A stretch of 64,000 nucleotides of DNA from JAGHBT01 sp035311885. Lineage in GTDB: Bacteria > Krumholzibacteriota > Krumholzibacteriia > Krumholzibacteriales > WJIX01. Made by a program: the position numbers and the translations under genes. This document shows positions 43,191-52,642 of the stretch, piece by piece. The first letter of the stretch is position 1. Every line of letters starts with the position of its first letter. The stretch is taken from contig CAZKNG010000004.1 in the NCBI GenBank assembly GCA_964554125.1, positions 1-64,000 on the forward strand. Reading direction: 5' to 3'. Below the pieces are notes generated by a model. It was not told the DNA's origin and did not search any database. It was given only the letters and a program-made list of their open reading frames with translations.

Positions 43191-44387
43191 GTGAAAAATT
43201 TCAATACCTGGTGGTCTAAAGCATTCCCCTATGTTATGGGGACGATCTTCGGTCTCTCCGTTGCCCTTCTTGTTATATCGATTGTGATGTTTCAAAAGGT
43301 CAGCAGCAGCAGACCCTTTCTGCCCGCCCCGCTCGAAGAGCTGGACACGGAAGATATCCCCGACCTTAGCGGATCGGCGATGGTCTCCGCCAGAAAGCTG
43401 GTAAGCCCCGCGGTAGTTACAATTACCGCTTATAAGACGAAAATGGTTTATGACAGGCCGCGTTCGAGCTATGAGTGGTTCATGCAGTTTTCCGGAAGAA
43501 TGCCCAGGCGCCGGAAGGAAAAATACCCGAATTTCGGTTCCGGTATCATAGTTAATCCCGACGGATATATCCTCACCAATGAACATGTTATAAGAAACGC
43601 CGACGAGATATATATAACACTTCCCGACAGCACGGAGAAGAAAGCTGCCGTGGCGGGTAAAACGGTGAGTTTTGATATAGCCCTGCTTAAGATAGACGGG
43701 GAGGGATACTCCTACGCTCCGCTGGGTAATTCAGACAACCTCGAAATCGGAGAACCTGTTATAGCTATAGGGAGCCCTTTTACATATCTTTTCAATGATA
43801 CGCAGCCTACCGTAACTTCGGGAGTCGTAAGCGCGCTTAGAAGAGATGTCCGCCAGGGTGAGGGCGCGGACCACATATTTAATAACATGATACAGACAGA
43901 CGCGGCGATAAATCCCGGAAACAGCGGCGGGCCCCTTGTATCAAGCAGTGGAAAAGTAATTGGAATCAACACTTTTATCCTTTCCGGGAATAATAAGAAT
44001 AACAGTATCGGGATGGGGTTTGCCATTCCGGTCAATACAGCCAGAATGGTAATGGAGGAAATAATCACTTACGGCCGTTTCAGACAGGTTTGGACCGGCC
44101 TGGGAGTTGTAGAACTTGACGGAGAAATGGTCGAGAGGCTCTCGCTCCCCTTTAATAACGGACTCTTTATTCAGCAGATTGAAAAGGGCGGTCCGGCGGA
44201 CGCGGCGGATTTGAAGGTTGGAGACGTGATCATAAGGGTTGACGGTAAAGAGGTTGACAGTTTTATACAGGCGAACAGGCTTATTTTCGGGAAACGTGTC
44301 GGAGATATTCTGAGGATTACCGTCTGGCGAGACGGGGAGATTCTGAAAGTTGAGTTAAAACTCGCTGAATCCCTTGACAGGGCGTGA
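43191..44387 (+). CDS. HtrA/DegP-like S1C serine protease with PDZ domain
   Basis: A 398-residue envelope protease. An N-terminal membrane anchor (about 13-35) leads to a trypsin-like domain with the triad His in LTNEHVI, Asp in FDIALLK and Ser in INPGNSGGP. A PDZ domain with GGPADAADLKVGDVI follows. Degrades or senses misfolded exported proteins. The start is GTG, 16 bases after the transaldolase stop. Confidence 0.93.
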   Translation: MKNFNTWWSKAFPYVMGTIFGLSVALLVISIVMFQKVSSSRPFLPAPLEELDTEDIPDLSGSAMVSARKLVSPAVVTITAYKTKMVYDRPRSSYEWFMQFSGRMPRRRKEKYPNFGSGIIVNPDGYILTNEHVIRNADEIYITLPDSTEKKAAVAGKTVSFDIALLKIDGEGYSYAPLGNSDNLEIGEPVIAIGSPFTYLFNDTQPTVTSGVVSALRRDVRQGEGADHIFNNMIQTDAAINPGNSGGPLVSSSGKVIGINTFILSGNNKNNSIGMGFAIPVNTARMVMEEIITYGRFRQVWTGLGVVELDGEMVERLSLPFNNGLFIQQIEKGGPADAADLKVGDVIIRVDGKEVDSFIQANRLIFGKRVGDILRITVWRDGEILKVELKLAESLDRA

Positions 44388-44491
44388 CGGAATTGCGCCG
44401 ATACCTGCTCGCAGTGGTTGCTTAAAGAAATGGAATATATAGAGAATATCCGTTTTTGCGGGCAATACCCGGATTAGAAAGGAAGGTCGTT

Positions 44492-45787
44492 TTGATATCC
44501 AGATATTCTATTCCCGCTATCGCGGAGATTTGGTCTGATAATAACAAGTATGATTTATGGCGGGAGGTCGAAGTCCTCTACTGTGAAGGGCTCGCAAAGT
44601 ACGGGTACATTCCGAAAAAAGCCGCAAGAGAGATAAGATCGAAAGCGGATTTTAAGATCAGGAGGATCGAAAAGATAGAGAAGAAAACCCGGCATGATGT
44701 AATAGCGTTCCTTACCAATATGGCTGAGAATATCGGACCTGCGGGGAAATACCTTCATATGGGGATGACTAGTTCGGATCTTTTAGATACCGTGCTTGCC
44801 TGCCAGCTCCGCTCAGCCGGAAAGGAAAATCTCAGGAGACTCAGGAAACTCCGCACAGTTCTTAAAAATCAGGCGGTAAGGTACAAGAACCTTCCTATGG
44901 TGGGAAGAACCCACGGAGTACACGCCGAGCCGACCACTTTCGGTCTTAAACTGCTGGTCTGGTTCAGTGAAACGGAAAGAAATATAGAGCGGTTGCGGGA
45001 AGCGATTGACGGTATCTCAGTCGGCCAGCTTACGGGAGCGGTAGGAACGATGTCTCATACCGACCCTAAGGTCGAAAGTTTTGTAATGAAGAAACTGGGG
45101 CTGACCCCCGCGCGGGTGACAACTCAGATAATTCAGCGCGACAGGCACGCGCGCTATATGTCCACGATAGCTCTAATCGGAGCTTCACTCGAAAAAATGG
45201 CAATAGAGATAAGAGCTCTTCAGAGAACCGAGGTTGCCGAAGCCGAAGAACCCTTTACCTCCGGGCAGAAGGGGTCGAGCGCGATGCCCCATAAGAGAAA
45301 TCCGATTCTTACCGAGAGGATAAGCGGAATGGCCAGAATTCTGCGATCAAACTCACTTGTAGCTTTCGAAAACATAGCTCTCTGGCACGAGAGAGATATA
45401 AGTCATTCATCGGTAGAGAGAATGATTTTCCCCGATTCAACCGGTATACTGGCCTATATGCTTGAGAAGTTTACCTGGGCTGTAAAAAATCTGAGGGTCA
45501 ACAAGAAAGCGATGAGGAGAAATCTCGAGCTTACGGGCGGGCATATCTTCTCGCAGCATGTTCTGCTTCTTCTGGTGAAAAAGGGGCTTTCCAGAGAGGA
45601 AGCCTATTCTATAGTGCAGAGAGCAGCTATGAAGAGCATGGAATCGGATACCGGCTTTAAAGAGTGCCTGGCCCGCGACGAAAAGTTCACAAAGCTTTGT
45701 TCCGAAGAGGAGCTCGACAGGGCCTTCGACCTGGATAATCATTATAGAAACATAGATTATATTTTCAGGAGAGTACTGAAAAAATAG
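44492..45787 (+). CDS. purB: Adenylosuccinate lyase
   Basis: Acts twice in purine synthesis, releasing fumarate from SAICAR and from adenylosuccinate. The superfamily signature SSAMPHKRNP and MTSSDLLDT, GRTHGVHAEP are intact in 431 residues. The start is TTG at 44492: AGGAAGG lies five bases ahead, and the homologous N-terminus (ISRYSIPAIAEIW) begins there. First gene of the purine group. Confidence 0.95.
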   Translation: MISRYSIPAIAEIWSDNNKYDLWREVEVLYCEGLAKYGYIPKKAAREIRSKADFKIRRIEKIEKKTRHDVIAFLTNMAENIGPAGKYLHMGMTSSDLLDTVLACQLRSAGKENLRRLRKLRTVLKNQAVRYKNLPMVGRTHGVHAEPTTFGLKLLVWFSETERNIERLREAIDGISVGQLTGAVGTMSHTDPKVESFVMKKLGLTPARVTTQIIQRDRHARYMSTIALIGASLEKMAIEIRALQRTEVAEAEEPFTSGQKGSSAMPHKRNPILTERISGMARILRSNSLVAFENIALWHERDISHSSVERMIFPDSTGILAYMLEKFTWAVKNLRVNKKAMRRNLELTGGHIFSQHVLLLLVKKGLSREEAYSIVQRAAMKSMESDTGFKECLARDEKFTKLCSEEELDRAFDLDNHYRNIDYIFRRVLKK

Positions 45788-45843
45788 AGAGACGAAACAG
45801 CATATTTACGATTTTTCAATTTGTATTTTTGTCATCTCTCCTT

Positions 45844-45872
45844 TTGACAATTATTCCGGATTAATATAGATT
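45844..45872 (+). promoter_or_regulatory. Likely promoter of the purL-purF operon
   Basis: TTGACA at 45844-45849 is followed by a TATAGA/TAGATT region 15-17 bases later, about 55 bases before purL. Two stacked weaker -10 choices leave the exact hexamer open. Confidence 0.5.
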
Positions 45873-45925
45873 GGAAGTTTGTCTGTATATCAGTATTTAG
45901 AAAGTAGGAGAAAGGGTAAAACGGG

Positions 45926-48307
45926 GTGGTTAAAGGAACTGTATCTGTAAAAGGGAAAACAGATTCTGAAGTCAGAGAATCTTTGTCGGAAAACGGTTTT
46001 AATATCACAGTTGAAGAAGCGCGGAAAGTTGTGGAGCTCGTCGGCAGAGACCCCACTCATGTGGAGCTTACTATATTCAATACTATGTGGAGCGAGCACT
46101 GCAGCTATAAAAGCAGCAGCAAAGTGCTTTCGGAATTTCTTCCCACAGAGGCCTCCAATGTCGTAATGGGGCCCGGTGAAGACGCCGGCGTAATCAGATT
46201 TGCTCCCGCGGGCGAAGACGATTCATACTGTCTTGTGATAGCTCACGAAAGTCACAATCATCCTTCTCAGGTTCTGCCCGTTGAAGGAGCCGCGACCGGC
46301 ATAGGCGGAATTGTAAGAGATGTATACTGCATGGGAGCGGATGTCGTGGGTGTACTCGACCCCCTTCGTTTCGGTGATCCGGAAGGGGAGAGGGGGAGGG
46401 AATCAGCGGCTATAGCCGGCGGAGTAGTTGACGGTATAGCTCAATACGGAAACGCTCTCGGCGTGCCGAATCTAGGCGGCGATCTTCTTTTTGACAGCGG
46501 CTATGACGATAATTGCCTCGTAAATGTTGTGGCCGTCGGCCTTGTAAAGGAATCGAGGCTTATAAGGAGCAGGGTGCCGGAGGAGGCGGCAAAGACCCCC
46601 TACAAGTTTATTCTCGTCGGAAAGCCGACTGATGACTCGGGGTTCGGCGGCGCGGCGTTTGCCTCTGAAGACCTTGCCGATGAGGAGGAAGCGGACAGGG
46701 GGGCGGTTCAGGTCCCCGACCCCTTTCTTAAACGCGTACTTACGGTAGCCAATAGAAAAGTTCTCGATCTTGCGCATAAGAAAGGGATCAATATAGGTTT
46801 TAAAGACCTTGGAGCCGGAGGGATAGCATGCGTGACATCTGAAATGGCAGACGCGGGCGGATTCGGAGCCCGTCTGAATCTTGACAGTGTTAATCTCGCC
46901 GTGGGGAATTACCCTCCGTCTGTAATCTCGTGTTCCGAGACCCAGGAACGCTACTGTCTTGCTGTTCCTGAGAATTTTGTCGATGAGGTTCTTGGGATTT
47001 ACAATGAAGATTATGAGCTTCCCCATATTTATCACGGGGCGGGGGCTTTTGTAATAGGAGATGTTATAGATGAAAAGATCTACAGGATAGAAACCTCAGG
47101 AGAGATTGTATGTGAGACCCCTGTGGATGTTATTACAACGGGAATATCTTATGACAGGGTTAAAGAGACGGGAAAGAGAATCTTCGAAGAACCCAAGCTC
47201 GATCCCGGAAGGTCGATAGAAAAAGATTTTATGAGAATAATCTCTTCCGTGAACATTGCTTCGAAGGAGTATGCTTTCAGACATTATGATTCTGAAGTCG
47301 GAGGAAGAGCGGTTATAAGACCCGGGGAAGCGGACGCGGGGGTTATTGCTCCTATACCGGGCAACAGGACCGGCCTTGCTTTTTCAGTTGACGGGAATCC
47401 CTACTATGGAATGGTTGATCCCTATCAGGGGGGCGCGCTCGCGGTTTGTGAAGCGGCCAGAAACGTTGCCGCCGTTGGGGCGGTCCCGTCAACAATAACA
47501 GATTGCCTTAACTACGGAAATCCCGAATACCCGGAAGTCTTCTGGGAATTCTACGAGGGTGTGAGAGGGATTGGCGATGCCTGCAGGGGGATCGGTTTGA
47601 TAGGCAGCGAGGGGGATCCCCTGCCGGTTGTATCCGGGAATGTCAGTTTCTATAACCAGGGCAAAAAAGAGAAAGCCATACCGCCTTCCCCCATTATCGC
47701 GTGCGCCGGAGTTGTGGAAGATTATTCCAGGTCACGTTCTATCTTTTTCAAGGAAGAGGGAGACGCGGTGTTTCTGATAGGTGAACCGCTTGATGAGCTT
47801 GGAGGCAGCGAGTATTACAGGCTGATTTATAATACGAGCGGAGCGAATATTCCAGAGGCCGATTTTATCCGTGAAAGAAATCAAATTAAAACGATAATAG
47901 AGATGCACAGACTGGGGTGGATAAGGGCTTGTCACGATGTAAGCCAGGGAGGGCTTATTACAGCCCTCGCCGAGATGGCCATGGGCTCTGATTACGATCT
48001 GGGACTTACGGTTAATCTCGATGAATTCGGTAAAAACGCTCTCGAACCGGAAAAACTCCTCTTCTCCGAAACTGGGGCCTTCCTGGTAGAACTTCCCGAA
48101 GGTCTGGATAGAGATGTGCTCGCTCTGTGCGCCAGGAACCGCGTTAAACTGTTCAAGCTTGGGAATATCAACTCCAGGCCGAAGCTTAATATATCAGCCG
48201 GAAACGAGAGGTTGGCGGGCTGGGATATAGCCGCATTGCGCGGGGTTTATTTCAGCGCCTGCAGAGCTGTATTCGGAAAGCGGAAAAGGAGAACAAGTGC
48301 CGGATAG
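45926..48307 (+). CDS. purL: FGAM synthase, PurL subunit
   Basis: A 793-residue small-type PurL that converts FGAR to FGAM with ATP. It has two repeated halves with the NHPSQVLPVEGAATGIGG motif and the later GSEGDPLPVVSGNVS. Start is GTG, with AAAGGG ahead. The C-terminus overlaps purQ by 11 bases. It needs PurQ for ammonia and normally PurS as bridge, and both are encoded next. Confidence 0.95.
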   Translation: MVKGTVSVKGKTDSEVRESLSENGFNITVEEARKVVELVGRDPTHVELTIFNTMWSEHCSYKSSSKVLSEFLPTEASNVVMGPGEDAGVIRFAPAGEDDSYCLVIAHESHNHPSQVLPVEGAATGIGGIVRDVYCMGADVVGVLDPLRFGDPEGERGRESAAIAGGVVDGIAQYGNALGVPNLGGDLLFDSGYDDNCLVNVVAVGLVKESRLIRSRVPEEAAKTPYKFILVGKPTDDSGFGGAAFASEDLADEEEADRGAVQVPDPFLKRVLTVANRKVLDLAHKKGINIGFKDLGAGGIACVTSEMADAGGFGARLNLDSVNLAVGNYPPSVISCSETQERYCLAVPENFVDEVLGIYNEDYELPHIYHGAGAFVIGDVIDEKIYRIETSGEIVCETPVDVITTGISYDRVKETGKRIFEEPKLDPGRSIEKDFMRIISSVNIASKEYAFRHYDSEVGGRAVIRPGEADAGVIAPIPGNRTGLAFSVDGNPYYGMVDPYQGGALAVCEAARNVAAVGAVPSTITDCLNYGNPEYPEVFWEFYEGVRGIGDACRGIGLIGSEGDPLPVVSGNVSFYNQGKKEKAIPPSPIIACAGVVEDYSRSRSIFFKEEGDAVFLIGEPLDELGGSEYYRLIYNTSGANIPEADFIRERNQIKTIIEMHRLGWIRACHDVSQGGLITALAEMAMGSDYDLGLTVNLDEFGKNALEPEKLLFSETGAFLVELPEGLDRDVLALCARNRVKLFKLGNINSRPKLNISAGNERLAGWDIAALRGVYFSACRAVFGKRKRRTSAG

Positions 48308-49124
48308 TTTTAGTGGAAAAGTGGCTGTTATCCAGTTCCCGGGTGTAAACTGTGAACCTGAAACCGTAAGGGCAGCTCGGGCCGCCGGGTTGGAAGCGGA
48401 AATATTCCGCTGGAATATGTCCCCCCGGCTTCTAAACGAAGCTGCTGCTGTTATCCTGCCGGGCGGGTTTTCATACCAGGACAGGGTTAGAGCGGGAGCG
48501 GTTGCCGCTAAGGACAGGATTATGGACAAATTAAGTGACCTCGCAGGAAAGGGCAAACCGGTACTCGGTATCTGCAACGGGGCCCAGGTCCTGGTCGAAG
48601 CCGGTTTTATTCCGGGTCTTCACTGGGAAAAGATAGATCTCGCGCTTGCCCCCAATGTTATGAGTGACAGGGAAGGGTATTACTGCAACTGGATCTATCT
48701 GAGGGTCGAGGAGAATAATTGTGTGTGGACGGGTGAATATCAAGAAGGAGAGATCGCTCCCATGCCGATTGCCCACGCTGAGGGACGCTTTATAACAAGG
48801 GATGAAAATATTATAGATGATATGCACAGGAACAATCAGATTGTACTTCGCTACTGCAGTGAAGCGGGCCGGCTGGACTCTTCTTTCCCGGTAAACCCGA
48901 ACGGTTCTATAGAAAACGCGGCCGGGATATGCAACCCGGAAGGAAATGTGCTGGCCATGATGCCTCATCCCGAAAGAGCCTCGTGGCTGAGACAGGTGCC
49001 TGAAGATATTTCCGGAAAATGGAGAGCGAAACGCAGGGGTTCATGCTTCAGGCCGGAGAAGATGGAAGATGAAGGGCCCGGGCTCGGCTTTTTCGCCTCG
49101 ATCATTAAAGAAATATCGGGCTGA
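48297..49124 (+). CDS. purQ: FGAM synthase, glutaminase subunit PurQ
   Basis: A 275-residue class I glutaminase supplying ammonia to PurL. The nucleophile Cys is in GICNGAQVLVEAG, and the His/Glu pair in MMPHPERAS. It begins with GTG inside the purL end. It is somewhat longer than the Bacillus type because of an extra Arg-rich stretch near the C-terminus. Confidence 0.93.
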   Translation: MPDSFSGKVAVIQFPGVNCEPETVRAARAAGLEAEIFRWNMSPRLLNEAAAVILPGGFSYQDRVRAGAVAAKDRIMDKLSDLAGKGKPVLGICNGAQVLVEAGFIPGLHWEKIDLALAPNVMSDREGYYCNWIYLRVEENNCVWTGEYQEGEIAPMPIAHAEGRFITRDENIIDDMHRNNQIVLRYCSEAGRLDSSFPVNPNGSIENAAGICNPEGNVLAMMPHPERASWLRQVPEDISGKWRAKRRGSCFRPEKMEDEGPGLGFFASIIKEISG

Positions 49125-49185
49125 GCCGGTGTTTATATCTTTCTGATGAGTCTGAAATCAAGAATATCTGATAAGGAGGAAGGAT

Positions 49186-49821
49186 TTGAAAGCCCGCGCT
49201 GAGTTATGGGTGAAATTGAAAGTTACAGATCTGGTGGTTGAGACGGCATGGTTAACCCTGACCGAAAAACTGGATTTTGATTATCTCAGGGGTTTGACGA
49301 AATACTCCTGCTGGTTTATGAAGTGTGAGGGTAATAGCCTCGAGGAGACAGCTGATCAATTGAACAGGGTGATAACTCTTGACAGTACATTCACGAACCA
49401 GAATAAACATAAATATTCATTGATAATTGAAGGGGAAGAAAATAAAACGGGTGAGGGCAAGAGTTCTTCTATAGCGAAGAGGGGTGACCTTAATATCGAC
49501 GAGGATTTTACCCTGCGCTCAGAAGCGTCTTCCGGGAAGCTCTACGCCTGTGACTGTTTCGTAACTGAATTGGAATCTGATAAAAATATGAATTATACCG
49601 ACCGAATCAGCGGCAGGCCCGGTGACATATCTATTTCAGAAATGAGAGCGGGGCTTGTCTGGAGATTGATCATTGAAGCCGACAGCAGAAATGACGCTGA
49701 GAAAAAAGCTGAAGAGATCTCGGTTACGCGTTCGCGCCGCGGAGGGCTTCTTCTGAATCCTCATTATCAGGATTTTGAAATCATTTCCACAGTAAGCCTT
49801 TCAGAAAGAGGTGCTAATTGA
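49186..49821 (+). CDS. Double-length PurS-like protein
   Basis: A 211-residue protein between purQ and purF, where purS is expected. Normal PurS is about 80-85 residues and bridges PurL and PurQ. Here two stretches resemble PurS by eye: residues about 1-85 (KARAELWVKLK to NKHKYSLII) and about 150-205 (GLVWRLIIEA to LLLNPHYQDFEI). They are joined by a charged linker of about 50 residues. The resemblance is weak and needs a profile search. Start is TTG with AAGGAGGAAGG ahead; its stop overlaps the purF start (TTGA). Confidence 0.55.
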   Translation: MKARAELWVKLKVTDLVVETAWLTLTEKLDFDYLRGLTKYSCWFMKCEGNSLEETADQLNRVITLDSTFTNQNKHKYSLIIEGEENKTGEGKSSSIAKRGDLNIDEDFTLRSEASSGKLYACDCFVTELESDKNMNYTDRISGRPGDISISEMRAGLVWRLIIEADSRNDAEKKAEEISVTRSRRGGLLLNPHYQDFEIISTVSLSERGAN

Positions 49822-51185
49822 AAGAAGAATGCGCGGTGTTTGGAATATTCAGAAACGATGAGGCCGCGAAACTGACCTACCTGGGACTTTATTCACTCCA
49901 GCACAGGGGACAGGAAAGTACCGGAATTATTACTTCAGACGGCAGAGAAATGTTCGAACACAAATCGATGGGGCTTGTCTCTAAAGCTTTCACCGGTGAA
50001 ATATTAGACGGCTTAAAAGGAAATCTCGCCATAGGTCATAACAGGTATTCGACCGCTGGCGGGACAACCCTGGCTAACGCTCAGCCCTTTATGGTTAATT
50101 ACAAGGGGGGACGGATAGCGATAGCTCACAACGGGAATATAGTTAACGCGGCAAAGCTGAGAAAGGAAATGGAAAATAACGGCTCTATATTCAGAAGCAC
50201 TATGGACAGCGAGATAATTTTGCACCTGATCGCGAAAAGCAAAAAAAGGACTATGGATAAAATACTGCCCGATGCCTTCAGGCACGTCGAGGGTGCTTAT
50301 TCAATAGTTTTTCTCCTCAAGGATAGGATAATCGCGGTTAGAGATCCGCACGGGTTCAGACCTCTTTGCCTGGGAAAGCTCGGCAACTCCTATATTTTTG
50401 CTTCCGAAAGCTGTGCTTTCGATCTGATCGGGGCGGAATATATTCGTGAAATAGCCCCGGGTGAAATGTGCGTCGCGAGTGAAGACGGGATCAAGTCTGT
50501 TAATTTCGCAGAACCACCTCCCACGCTCTCTAAATGCATCTTTGAATTTATTTATTTCTCAAGACCCGACAGCAAAGTCTTCGGTGAAAATGTCGACAAG
50601 GTCAGGAGGAAACTTGGACGCAAGTTGAGTGAGGAGGCGCCGGTCGACGCCGATATAGTAATTTCCGTTCCCGATTCGAGTAATACGATAGCTCTCGGCT
50701 ACGCTAATGGATCAGGTATTCCTTACGAGATAGGGTTGATCCGCAATCACTATGTGGGACGTACGTTTATTCAGCCGGAACAGAGTTCGAGGGATTGGGA
50801 CGTGCGAATCAAGTTCAACCCGGTCAGCGGTGTTCTGAAGGATAAAAGGGTTATTGTAGTGGATGATTCTATCGTTCGAGGATCTACAATGAAGAAGCTC
50901 GTAAATATGCTGCGCCAGGCCGGAGCGGGCGAAATTCACTTGAGGGTTGGCTCTCCCATGATAAACAATTCGTGCTATTTTGGTATCGATACACCAACGA
51001 GAAAAGAGCTGATTGCTTCTTCCTATTCGTCAGAGCAGATCAGGTCATTTCTCGACGCTGACAGCCTTGAATATATTTCCCTTGAAGGATTGAAGAGTTG
51101 TGTAAAAAATCCGGAGGATTACTGCGTGGCCTGTTTCAATGGTGATTATCCAATTGACTGTGGTGATTGTCTCGAGGGTGCTTAA
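49818..51185 (+). CDS. purF: Amidophosphoribosyltransferase
   Basis: Commits PRPP to purine synthesis. The first residues MKEECAVFG show a four-residue propeptide before the catalytic Cys. The PRPP loop is VVDDSIVRGST, and cysteines near the C-terminus (CVACFNGDYPIDC) fit the 4Fe-4S form. TTG start overlaps the preceding stop. This is the canonical copy; the Ser-containing paralogue is at 7298-8689. Confidence 0.95.
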   Translation: MKEECAVFGIFRNDEAAKLTYLGLYSLQHRGQESTGIITSDGREMFEHKSMGLVSKAFTGEILDGLKGNLAIGHNRYSTAGGTTLANAQPFMVNYKGGRIAIAHNGNIVNAAKLRKEMENNGSIFRSTMDSEIILHLIAKSKKRTMDKILPDAFRHVEGAYSIVFLLKDRIIAVRDPHGFRPLCLGKLGNSYIFASESCAFDLIGAEYIREIAPGEMCVASEDGIKSVNFAEPPPTLSKCIFEFIYFSRPDSKVFGENVDKVRRKLGRKLSEEAPVDADIVISVPDSSNTIALGYANGSGIPYEIGLIRNHYVGRTFIQPEQSSRDWDVRIKFNPVSGVLKDKRVIVVDDSIVRGSTMKKLVNMLRQAGAGEIHLRVGSPMINNSCYFGIDTPTRKELIASSYSSEQIRSFLDADSLEYISLEGLKSCVKNPEDYCVACFNGDYPIDCGDCLEGA

Positions 51186-51241
51186 GAAACTGCTGATGGC
51201 GGAATTGTCCGGCTCGTTGGTAAGAAGGGACTGGAAATAAT

Positions 51242-52636
51242 ATGAATGTGTCTCCCCCCGAGAGTGAAATAAATGACGTATTGGAATTTGCGACTTCAAA
51301 CGGCGCTGAATTTGCCGAACTCTTTTTTGAAAACAGACAGACGGGGTCTATACTCCTCGAAGACCGAAGAGCGGAAAAAATATTAAGCGGCAGGGATGCC
51401 GGCTTCGGTCTCAGGATTGTAAACTCAGGCAGTACCGCGTATGGTTATTCCAATGTTATATCCGCTGAAGAGATGATGCGGTTATGCCGGGATGTCTTGG
51501 AAGAGGTGAATGGCGGCAAAGGTGATTTTGTTCTTCACGGAAAGATGAAAAAGGGGCGGGCCGGCAAAATAGCAGTACCAGCTGAAAAAGTCCCTCTTGA
51601 AGATAAGGTTGATATTGCTTTTGAGGCTGACAGAATTGCAAGGGGAAGATCTGAAGAGATTGCGCAGGTAAGTGTAAGATACGGCGAAAGTCTTCAGCAG
51701 GTTGAGATATTCAACAGTGAAGGTGTATCTGTCGGGGATGAACGCCGCCAGTTACTGTTTAACATAACCGTCGTTGCTTCAGACGGTTCAGATCTGCAGT
51801 CCGCGTACAGGAGTGTCGGCGGGAGGAAAGGGTATGAGTTTCTTTCAGCCGAACTGATCGAGAAACTTGCCCGTGAGGCCTCAGCAGGAGCCGTGAGGAT
51901 ACTTAAAGCTCCCCGCGTAAGCGGCGGGATTATGAAAGTTGTTCTGGGCAGTGAAGCGGGCGGCACAATGGTTCACGAGGCAATAGGGCACGGGCTCGAA
52001 GGTGATTCAGTCGCAAAGGAACAATCGGTTTACACGGGCAGAATGGGGGAGATGGTGGCTTCAGAGCTGGTAAGCGTTGTCGATGATGCTACTCTCGAAG
52101 GGAAAAGGGGGTCGTATATATTTGACGACGAAGGACAGCCGGCGCTCAGGACACTTCTTGTCGATAAAGGCGTATTGAAGGGGTATATGCACAGCAGTCA
52201 GTCAGCTGAAAAACTCGGAACATCTTCGACGGGAAACGCCAGAAGACAATCTTTCAGATACAGGCCGATTGTAAGGATGAGTAACACGATGATCGTTCCC
52301 GGAGAGGATGATGCCGATTCTATAATATCAAGTGTTGAAGACGGTTTATACGTTGCCCGTATGGGCGGCGGGCAGGTTGATACTTCAACCGGCGATTTTG
52401 TTTTCAAGGTTAATGAAGGATATATGATCAAAAAGGGGAAACTCGGCAACCCCGTGAGAGGAGCGACTCTTATAGGAAATGGACCTAAGATACTGACTCA
52501 GATCGATATGGTAGGAGATGACCCAGGATTCGATATAGGTTCGTGCGGTAAAGACGGACAGGTTGTGCCCGTTTCAGACGCCCAGCCGACTCTGAGAATT
52601 CCATCTATTACGGTTGGGGGAGAGGCACAGGTGTGA
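51242..52636 (+). CDS. tldD: TldD-family metalloprotease
   Basis: A 464-residue member of the TldD/PmbA family. The zinc motif HEAIGH (His245, His250) in VHEAIGHGLEGD marks the active TldD-type subunit. These proteins process peptides such as antitoxins or RiPP precursors. The partner TldE/PmbA gene is not in this window. Fifty-six bases follow purF; likely separate function. Confidence 0.9.
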   Translation: MNVSPPESEINDVLEFATSNGAEFAELFFENRQTGSILLEDRRAEKILSGRDAGFGLRIVNSGSTAYGYSNVISAEEMMRLCRDVLEEVNGGKGDFVLHGKMKKGRAGKIAVPAEKVPLEDKVDIAFEADRIARGRSEEIAQVSVRYGESLQQVEIFNSEGVSVGDERRQLLFNITVVASDGSDLQSAYRSVGGRKGYEFLSAELIEKLAREASAGAVRILKAPRVSGGIMKVVLGSEAGGTMVHEAIGHGLEGDSVAKEQSVYTGRMGEMVASELVSVVDDATLEGKRGSYIFDDEGQPALRTLLVDKGVLKGYMHSSQSAEKLGTSSTGNARRQSFRYRPIVRMSNTMIVPGEDDADSIISSVEDGLYVARMGGGQVDTSTGDFVFKVNEGYMIKKGKLGNPVRGATLIGNGPKILTQIDMVGDDPGFDIGSCGKDGQVVPVSDAQPTLRIPSITVGGEAQV

Positions 52637-52642
52637 TGATTT

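Noticed and set aside
46472..47035. Minus-strand frame of 187 codons within purL
   Set aside because: Lies wholly inside purL; no ribosome-binding site or motif.
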